Shown here one piece after another: positions 6,661 through 11,518 of a stretch of DNA of 11,518 bases. The notes beneath the pieces were generated by a model that was not told the DNA's origin, ran no database searches, and saw only the letters and a list, made by a program, of their open reading frames with translations. The DNA lies in NCBI GenBank assembly GCA_017444705.1, contig JAFSWA010000071.1, forward strand, positions 1-11,518, given 5' to 3'. The position numbers were made by a program, and so were the translations under genes. The stretch comes from a bacterium. Lineage in GTDB: Bacteria > Cyanobacteriota > Vampirovibrionia > Gastranaerophilales > Gastranaerophilaceae. The stretch's first letter is position 1; every line of letters starts with the position of its first letter.

Positions 6661-7014
6661 ATGCAGGTAAGAAATATTAATAACAATTATTCAAAATCAG
6701 CTTTTTTTAAAGTTAACTTTAAAGGTGCACAAAAGTCGTTAATAGCTGAAAATATTGATAAATATACTCCGTCAAAAGCAAAAGAAGAAAAACCAAAATC
6801 AAGTAAAGCAAGAAAAATCGGTGCGGGTATTGCATCTGCCATATATCCGGGGCTTGGACAGCTCGCTAACGGGCAATGGTTGAAAGCAATAGGTTTTGCA
6901 ATCGGAGTACCTCTCGTTTCTACATTAGGATTTTTAGCATTCGGCTATTACGGAATATTAGCAAGTTCTTTGTTGCATATTTACAACATCTATGATGCAT
7001 CAAAAAATGCATAA
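6661..7014 (+). CDS. Small TM2-like membrane protein of unknown function
   Basis: I recognise only a fold-level resemblance. The 117-residue protein has a polar N-terminus rich in Asn with an FKG motif (19-22), a Lys-rich linker (38-52) and a hydrophobic C-terminal half. YPGLGQLANGQWLKAIGF (62-79) resembles the turn of TM2-type domains, and the protein ends IYNIYDASKNA, as many TM2 proteins do. Two or three membrane segments are likely (about 53-68, 75-95, 95-110). No signal peptide or catalytic motif is seen. GGAG at 6652-6655, five bases from the ATG, fixes the start. It appears to be a single gene: after the polyene-type operon on the same strand but 92 bases away, and convergent with the prepilin gene. 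The Asn-rich 'NINNN...FKG' start is, from memory, common in small Gastranaerophilales proteins. Confidence 0.7.
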   Translation: MQVRNINNNYSKSAFFKVNFKGAQKSLIAENIDKYTPSKAKEEKPKSSKARKIGAGIASAIYPGLGQLANGQWLKAIGFAIGVPLVSTLGFLAFGYYGILASSLLHIYNIYDASKNA

Positions 7015-7053
7015 TTTAAAATATAAAATCTCTGAGGTAATTTTTAGGCTTTT

Positions 7054-7650
7054 TTATTTCAAATCTCCGCCGAGAATATAATATTGAGAACAAAACATTC
7101 CCGTTCCTGATTTGGAACAATCTGAACGCATAGATTCAAACTTTACCCCTTTTCCGTAGGGTACAATTGAGTTTTTGTAAATTTCAAATATAAATATATC
7201 ATTCCCGACAATATTAGGTTTTTTCTTCCCGTTCAAATCCGTCCAAACCGTAGCATAGGGGGAACTCCCTATCGAATATTCAACTCCCATGAGATTTCCG
7301 TCAGGAGTCATATAAATTTCATCGAATTTATTAATATTCATCTTTTTATAAAAATTACCGTTCATCATTTTATATCTGTATTGGTTCAAATAAGATTTAT
7401 CTGTTAACAATTCTGCATCCAAGTAGTGCATACGTCTTTTTACAGAAGCTGTTTCATCTAAATCATTTTCTCTTTTATATTCTTCAAGTGTTTCAAAAGA
7501 ATAAGAAATCTGTTCCATATAATTTTTCCATTCCGAAATAAAGCGTGCTTGTTTTACATTTGAAAGTGAAAAAGGCACAACTGCAAACAACACAGCTGCC
7601 AAAACGAATAAAACAAAAGAAATTTCAACAAGAGAAAAAGCTTTTTTCAT
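7054..7650 (-). CDS. Type IV prepilin-like (pseudopilin) protein
   Basis: The 198-residue protein has a classic class III signal: MKKA then FSLVEI, with prepilin peptidase cleavage expected between Ala4 and Phe5, Glu at mature position 5, and a hydrophobic helix at 5-29. After processing it would sit in a type IV pilus or type II secretion-like pseudopilus. The globular part (about 35-198) has a long amphipathic helix, then a region with two Cys (SDCSKSGTGMFCSQ, 177-190) that may form a disulfide. Ala at the cleavage site in place of Gly is tolerated in many pilins. Its ATG overlaps the stop of the PHP gene by one base (TAATG), so it belongs to the rny operon although no other pilus gene is nearby. 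A minor-pilin role is inferred. Confidence 0.85.
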   Translation of the reverse strand: MKKAFSLVEISFVLFVLAAVLFAVVPFSLSNVKQARFISEWKNYMEQISYSFETLEEYKRENDLDETASVKRRMHYLDAELLTDKSYLNQYRYKMMNGNFYKKMNINKFDEIYMTPDGNLMGVEYSIGSSPYATVWTDLNGKKKPNIVGNDIFIFEIYKNSIVPYGKGVKFESMRSDCSKSGTGMFCSQYYILGGDLK

Positions 7651-8513
7651 TATGCCATATCTAACCTTTTCTTTTCTTCTTTAAGTTTGTCATAAACCCA
7701 GTCAGGAATGAAGTTTTTACCCATTACAATCTGTCCGTTTACAGGATTAGGTGCGTGAAAATCACTTCCGCCGGTAACAATCAGTCCTAAATTTTCTGCA
7801 ATAGTAGAAAAATATTCAACCATAGCCGGCGAATGTTTTCTATGATAAGCTTCAAGCCCGCACAGACCGTGTTTCATAAGCTCTTTTGTAAGTTGTTCCG
7901 CTATATCAACGTCATATGGGTGGGCAAAAACAGGTATGCCGCCCGCATCATATATAATTTCGCAGGCATCATGTGGTGAAACAGTCTTTCTTTCTATATA
8001 AACAGAAGATTCTTTATTAATATATTTATTGTAAGCTTCTGTTGTACTTTGTGTTCCGCCGGCACTTGTAATCGCTCTCGCCAAATGAGGTCTGCCTATT
8101 GACCCTCCCGGCATAACAAGCTTTGTTAAATCTTCAAATTTGATGTTTATATTTTCCTTTTTTAAAAGCAATTGTAATATTTTTTTTGTCTGCTCAACCC
8201 TTGCCGCTTGCTGATTTTTCAATAAGGCTATAAAATCTGAGTTATTAACATCCGGAAAATATCCTAAAATATGAACTTCCCAATCTTTATAAATAGTATT
8301 GATTTCGACACCCTGTATAATTTCCAACTGCGTTTTCCCCGTTTCTTTTGCCAATTTTTCAGCGTGTTCGACCGCAGGTTTGTAAGATAAAATATTGTCG
8401 TGATCGGTTATGGCAATACAATCTAAACCCTCGTTCAGTGCGAGTTCCACAATCTTTTCGGGCGTATAAACTCCGTCAGAATATGCGGTATGAATATGTA
8501 AATCTACCTTCAC
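7650..8513 (-). CDS. PHP-domain phosphoesterase, RNase AM / nucleoside 3',5'-bisphosphate phosphatase-like (YciV/TrpH family)
   Basis: The 287-residue metal-dependent phosphoesterase matches the family that trims RNA 5' ends and hydrolyses 3',5'-bisphosphonucleotides. Seen metal ligands of the PHP fold, in order: DLHIHTAYSDG (4-14; His6, His8, Asp13), ITDHDN (35-40), GVEIN (68-72; Glu70), H81 in HILGY, FAHPYD (197-201) and GGSDFHAPN (248-256; Asp251, His253). The inserted GRPHLARAI (140-148) is typical of this subgroup. It overlaps the upstream ymdB gene by four bases (ATGA) and the prepilin gene by one. Its place behind two RNA-related phosphoesterases supports an RNA or oligonucleotide substrate, but a bisphosphate nucleotide substrate is equally compatible. 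Confidence 0.88.
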   Translation of the reverse strand: MKVDLHIHTAYSDGVYTPEKIVELALNEGLDCIAITDHDNILSYKPAVEHAEKLAKETGKTQLEIIQGVEINTIYKDWEVHILGYFPDVNNSDFIALLKNQQAARVEQTKKILQLLLKKENINIKFEDLTKLVMPGGSIGRPHLARAITSAGGTQSTTEAYNKYINKESSVYIERKTVSPHDACEIIYDAGGIPVFAHPYDVDIAEQLTKELMKHGLCGLEAYHRKHSPAMVEYFSTIAENLGLIVTGGSDFHAPNPVNGQIVMGKNFIPDWVYDKLKEEKKRLDMA

Positions 8514-9337
8514 TTGATTCCTTCCTCATAGTTTTTAGTAATACAAAATCTTTTTATTGTTTTGGCTTTTCCGTCATTTGAGACAACTGCCAAAACACCG
8601 TTTAACACGCAACTGTTCGTCTGTGCTATATCAAATCTCTCAGGCAGATTTGTTGTTAATCTGTGCAGGGAAGTTTCATACTCCATTCCTATTACACCGT
8701 TATAATCGCCGCAAAACCCCACATCAGTAATGAATGCGGTTTGTTCATTTATAATTCTTTCATCTGCCGTTTGAACATGAGTGTGCGTTCCCGCAACAAC
8801 ACTCACCCCTAAATCCGAACAGTATTTTGCAAAACATATTTTTTCTGCGGTAGCTTCCGCATGAAAATCAACAAATATAATCGAAGTTTCTTTTTTAATT
8901 TCTTCTATTGCCGTTTTTACCGTTTCCCACGGAGAATCATAAGGTGACATAAAAACTCTGCCAAGCATATTTATTACACCTATTTTAACCTCTTTAAATT
9001 CAAAAATTTTATACCCGATTCCCTTTGTATCTTTCGGATAATTGAATGGACGAAGAAGAATATCCGCTTCATCTATATAAGTAAAAATATCTTTTTTATC
9101 CCAAATGTGATTTCCTGATGTCAAACAATTAAACCCTTGCCCGACAAAATCTTCATAGTTTTTTTGGGTAAGTCCGAATCCATGAGAAGCATTTTCGACA
9201 TTAGCAATTAAAAAAGTATCTTCTTTTTTCAGACCTAATACTTTTTCAAAATCATCGGTCAAAAAATCCTTAACGATTTTTCGACCCGGTTTTCCGACTA
9301 CGTCGCCTAAAAAAACTATGTTAATATTTTGTGTCAT
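8510..9337 (-). CDS. ymdB: YmdB-type metallophosphoesterase (TIGR00282 family)
   Basis: The 275-residue calcineurin-like enzyme belongs to the family of Bacillus YmdB, which hydrolyses 2',3'-cyclic nucleotides and affects biofilm and motility decisions. Seen: FLGDVVGKPGR (9-19), NVENASHGFGLT (46-57), SGNHIWDKKD (74-83), RPFNYP (96-101), VDFHAEAT (156-163), GTHTHVQTAD (183-192) and the C-terminal DVGFCGDYNGVIGME (205-219); all metal ligands appear intact. It begins 12 bases after the RNase Y stop without an evident ribosome site, which suggests coupling to rny translation. The rny-ymdB pairing is conserved in many bacteria, so the assignment is secure, although the physiological substrate here is inferred. 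Confidence 0.92.
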   Translation of the reverse strand: MTQNINIVFLGDVVGKPGRKIVKDFLTDDFEKVLGLKKEDTFLIANVENASHGFGLTQKNYEDFVGQGFNCLTSGNHIWDKKDIFTYIDEADILLRPFNYPKDTKGIGYKIFEFKEVKIGVINMLGRVFMSPYDSPWETVKTAIEEIKKETSIIFVDFHAEATAEKICFAKYCSDLGVSVVAGTHTHVQTADERIINEQTAFITDVGFCGDYNGVIGMEYETSLHRLTTNLPERFDIAQTNSCVLNGVLAVVSNDGKAKTIKRFCITKNYEEGIK

Positions 9338-9349
9338 ATTAATTAATTT

Positions 9350-10924
9350 CTATTTTGCTATTTCTGTTGTTCTGAATTCTCTTACAACAGTAACTTTAAT
9401 CTGTCCCGGATAATCCATTTCCTGTTCGATTTTATTTGCAATATCACGAGCAAGTTTATTTGAGGCTAAATCATCAAAATTTTCCGGCTGTACAATTACT
9501 CTTATTTCACGTCCTGCCTGAACTGCAAATGTTTGTTTAATGCCTTCATAACCTTTTGCAATTTTTTCAAGCTGTTCAAGACGCTTAATATAAATTTCAA
9601 GGGTATCACGTCTTGCTCCAGGACGGCCGGCGGAAACGGCATCTGCTAATTTTACCAAAACAGCCTCAATAGAATTAGCGGTAACATCACCATGATGAGC
9701 TTCAATTGCATGAATTACATCCTCTTTTTCACCGTACTTTTTCGCCAATTCAACACCAAGCTGAATATGAGTGCCCTCTTGTGTTTGGTCAACAGCTTTT
9801 CCTATGTCATGCAACAGACCTGCTCTTTTTGCGAGCTTAACATTTGCCCCAATCTCGGCAGCTAACATGCCTGCAATAAAGCCAACATCCATTGAGTGTC
9901 TTAAAACATTCTGACCGTAACTTGTTCTGTAATATAACTTACCAAGATTTCTTATAAGCTCTTTATTAAGGTTCATTATACCCATTTCTATTGCGGCATT
10001 TTCACCCTCACGTTTAATTTTTGTTTCTATTTCTTCTTGGGCTTTTGCCACCATTTCTTCAATTCTGACAGGGTGAATACGACCGTCGGAAATCAGCTTT
10101 TCCAAGGCTAATTTCGCAACTTCTCTTTTTATAGGATCAAAACAGGAAAGTACAACTGCCTCGGGAGTATCATCAATAATAAGGTCAACTCCTGTTGCTG
10201 TTTCAAGAGTTCTGATATTTCTTCCCTCACGACCTATAATACGACCTTTCATTTCATCAGACGGTAATTGAACAACGGAAACCGTAGATTCTACAACCTG
10301 ATCCATAACATAACGCTGCATAGTGGTTGACAAAATCTCTTTTGCCTGAGTATCAGCATCCTCTCTTATTCTAAGTTCGTTTTCACGAACCATATTATGG
10401 TATTCTTGCTGCAATTCATCTTTCCATTTTTCAATCAAAAGATTTTTGGCATCTTCTGATGACATACCTGAAATCTGCTCTAATTTCGCAATTTGATTTT
10501 TAGTTATTTCCGCAAGATAATCTTCTTTTTTTATTAATTCGTCAATTTTTTGAGCCGCAAGTTGTTCTTGTTTATCAAGTTCAAGCATCCGGTCTTCAAT
10601 TTGATCCTCTTTTTTGGATAATTTATCTTCTAATCTTGTAATTTCAAGACGACGTTCACGAGCCTCATCTTCAAATTTTTCCCGTTCGGCACTCAGTTTT
10701 TCTTTTGCTTGAAGTTCCGCCTCACGACGCATACGGTCTTCGTCTTCTTTTTTTGTTTTTTCATCTCTTAATTTTGATTCTTCGAAATTTTTTCTTATTT
10801 CTTTAAATTCGCCCCACTTGAAAGCCAAAACACTCAAACTCATTAGTAAAAGCATCATTAAAAGGCTGACATATGCCCACGGGGAACTGAATGTAACACT
10901 AAAATATTGTAATAATGCTGACAT
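9350..10924 (-). CDS. rny: Ribonuclease Y (membrane-anchored endoribonuclease)
   Basis: The 524-residue enzyme starts bulk mRNA decay by internal cleavage at the inner face of the membrane. Domains seen in order: N-terminal membrane helix (about 15-36); a long charged coiled coil (about 40-210); a KH RNA-binding domain with GRIIGREGRNIRTLE (227-241, GxxG at 231-234); and an HD domain with His343, His372-Asp373 in LLHDIGK, HHGD (410-413) and Asp428 in KLADAVSAGRPGARRD. The length and the VREFR ending match full-length family members. AAGGAA about six bases before the ATG supports the start. It heads the leftward operon rny-ymdB-PHP-prepilin and has two candidate upstream promoters and a long leader, which would permit autoregulation through cleavage of its own message. 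Confidence 0.97.
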   Translation of the reverse strand: MSALLQYFSVTFSSPWAYVSLLMMLLLMSLSVLAFKWGEFKEIRKNFEESKLRDEKTKKEDEDRMRREAELQAKEKLSAEREKFEDEARERRLEITRLEDKLSKKEDQIEDRMLELDKQEQLAAQKIDELIKKEDYLAEITKNQIAKLEQISGMSSEDAKNLLIEKWKDELQQEYHNMVRENELRIREDADTQAKEILSTTMQRYVMDQVVESTVSVVQLPSDEMKGRIIGREGRNIRTLETATGVDLIIDDTPEAVVLSCFDPIKREVAKLALEKLISDGRIHPVRIEEMVAKAQEEIETKIKREGENAAIEMGIMNLNKELIRNLGKLYYRTSYGQNVLRHSMDVGFIAGMLAAEIGANVKLAKRAGLLHDIGKAVDQTQEGTHIQLGVELAKKYGEKEDVIHAIEAHHGDVTANSIEAVLVKLADAVSAGRPGARRDTLEIYIKRLEQLEKIAKGYEGIKQTFAVQAGREIRVIVQPENFDDLASNKLARDIANKIEQEMDYPGQIKVTVVREFRTTEIAK

Positions 10925-11197
10925 GACTATTTCCTTATACTACTGCTATACTAATCCCATGCAAAACGACCCTCTGCACGAGAAGTTGCTATTATTAAGT
11001 TTTAGTCTATTTTCAATTCATTTTATAAAAATTTTCTATTAACTATTAACAACTAAAATTATCATACCACACATTAACCTACTTTGACAATATAAAATTT
11101 TTACTATGTTAAGTCGTTTTAATAGCAAAAAATAATGGTTTAATTACGATTATTAATCTTTTTTTCGCAAATATGCCCGATATTAGACTTTATAGTT
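10925..11197 (-). promoter_or_regulatory. Long untranslated leader of rny
   Basis: No credible coding frame is seen in this stretch. It is AT-rich except for a slightly structured patch at about 10958-10990. That patch includes a four-codon minus-strand mini-frame (ATG at 10958-10960, stop TAG), with no ribosome site. From the outer promoter the leader would be ~270 bases, from the inner one ~130. No intrinsic terminator is evident. Confidence 0.4.
11061..11090 (-). promoter_or_regulatory. Inner candidate promoter for the rny operon
   Basis: On the minus strand, TTGTCA (11085-11090) and TATGAT (11061-11066), each 5/6 to consensus, are 18 bases apart. The -10 is preceded by TGG, an extended -10 signature. 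Transcription would start near 11054. Confidence 0.5.
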
Positions 11198-11203
11198 GTT
11201 TAT

Positions 11204-11233
11204 ATAATATAATAACACGTATGCATTTGTCAA
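11204..11233 (-). promoter_or_regulatory. Outer candidate promoter for the rny operon
   Basis: On the minus strand, a perfect TTGACA (11228-11233) stands 18 bases before TATTAT (11204-11209, 5/6). This is the best sigma70-type match in the intergenic region, with a start expected near 11197. It lies only ~19 bases from the inverted repeat at 11252-11302. Confidence 0.6.
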
Positions 11234-11251
11234 CGAAATGGGAGCTTTTCC

Positions 11252-11302
11252 GGGCGTTTCTGCGTCATGAAATCGCGTGGGTCATGCTTTACAAAAACGC
11301 CC
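11252..11302. repeat. Inverted repeat with nested hairpin in the divergent intergenic region
   Basis: GGGCGTTT (11252-11259) is mirrored exactly by AAACGCCC (11295-11302). Between them, CATGA (11266-11270) and TCATG (11282-11286) form a second, nested stem, giving a cruciform-like 51-base element. Base content here is clearly richer in G and C than the flanks. On the plus strand the right arm falls in the spacer of a possible weak promoter (TTTACA at 11288-11293, TAAAAA at 11311-11316) for the right-edge gene, so an operator is possible. It has no T-run on either side, so a terminator is less likely. Confidence 0.5.
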
Positions 11303-11388
11303 AAAAATGATAAAAATAAATGTTAAACTATGTCTTTATCGATCTGAAAATGATCGGAGGCAGCGGATCAGAAAGGAACGGCAGTCAA

Positions 11389-11518
11389 ATGCGTGCCAGG
11401 CATGGTCATAGTTCAGGAAAAACGATACCCCTTAAAACAGGGATCCTTATAACGTTCATTTGCTTTATCCTCGCTCTTATCCTGTTTTCCGCGCTCAGGC
11501 CCAGACTTGAAAAGGGCA
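11389..11518 (+). CDS. N-terminus of an unidentified membrane-anchored protein, runs off right edge
   Basis: The open frame from ATG 11389 to the window end gives 43 residues: a short basic, His-containing N-terminus (MRARHGHSSGKTIPLK), one strongly hydrophobic helix (about 17-36) and then a basic ALRPRLEKG, which suggests a single-pass protein. An in-frame ATG at 11350 would add 13 Gly/Ser-rich residues. AAAGGA at 11372-11377 favours the 11389 start, while the GGAGG at 11356-11360 serves neither start. The stretch from 11350 to the end is 49% G+C by direct count, well above the neighbouring genes by eye, which suggests foreign origin or a join of unrelated sequences. Too little is visible to name a family. 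Confidence 0.55.
   Translation, partial: MRARHGHSSGKTIPLKTGILITFICFILALILFSALRPRLEKG

Noticed and set aside
6995..7012. Hairpin ATGCAT-6-ATGCAT at the end of the TM2-like gene as a terminator
   Set aside because: The stem is a short self-complementary hexamer within coding DNA and no T-run follows on the plus strand.
7015..7053. Bidirectional terminator between the convergent TM2-like and prepilin genes
   Set aside because: There is a T-run (plus strand about 7050-7055) but I could not find a convincing inverted repeat before it.
11252..11302. Integron attC site
   Set aside because: The arms do not fit the RYYYAAC/GTTRRRY simple sites and there is no integrase or cassette-like gene.
1..11518. 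CRISPR arrays, tRNA or rRNA genes, insertion sequences
   Set aside because: No regularly spaced repeats, cloverleaf-like segments, rRNA-like sequence or transposase frames were seen on either strand.

Overview
This is an AT-rich bacterial segment with tightly packed, overlapping genes. The class III (anaerobic) ribonucleotide reductase points to an anaerobe. A type IV prepilin-like protein, RNase Y and an aryl-polyene-type locus suggest a diderm. The small TM2-like protein with an Asn-rich, FKG-containing N-terminus and the style of the prepilin fit gut Vampirovibrionia/Gastranaerophilales ('Melainabacteria'), but this lineage call is an inference.

Layout. (1) 1-783, minus: the N-terminal 261 codons of nrdD, open at the left edge, with a good promoter near 965-993 and a hairpin-rich leader. 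(2) 1149-6568: a compact type II fatty-acid/polyketide locus. It has two genes leftward (a lysophospholipid-acyltransferase-like protein and a ketosynthase-like 'chain length factor' without the catalytic Cys). Five genes run rightward (ketosynthase, ApeP-type dehydratase, FabG-type ketoreductase, second ketosynthase, phosphopantetheinyl transferase). The KS-DH-KR-KS order is that of apeO-P-Q-R in aryl polyene clusters. The second ketosynthase has one in-frame TAA after codon 290 while the rest of the frame is fully conserved. No acyl carrier protein, CoA/ACP ligase, ammonia lyase, thioesterase, glycosyltransferase or exporter is in the window. (3) 6661-7014, plus: a lone small TM2-like membrane protein. 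(4) 7054-10924, minus: an apparent operon rny - ymdB - PHP phosphoesterase/RNase-AM-like - prepilin-like protein, with 12-nt, overlapping and TAATG junctions. Two candidate promoters lie upstream and the leader is long. (5) 11231-11518: a change in character, with an inverted repeat and then a GC-richer partial gene for a single-pass membrane protein running off the right edge.

Together, region 2 would build and reduce/dehydrate an ACP-bound polyene or acyl chain, activate the carrier protein (PPTase) and transfer the chain to a lipid or glycan acceptor (acyltransferase). Region 4 groups RNA-turnover and signalling phosphoesterases around RNase Y. The most notable points are the interrupted ketosynthase inside an otherwise intact operon, the missing carrier protein, the degenerate acyltransferase motif, the structured nrdD leader with a second possible in-frame start, and the compositional break at the right edge.
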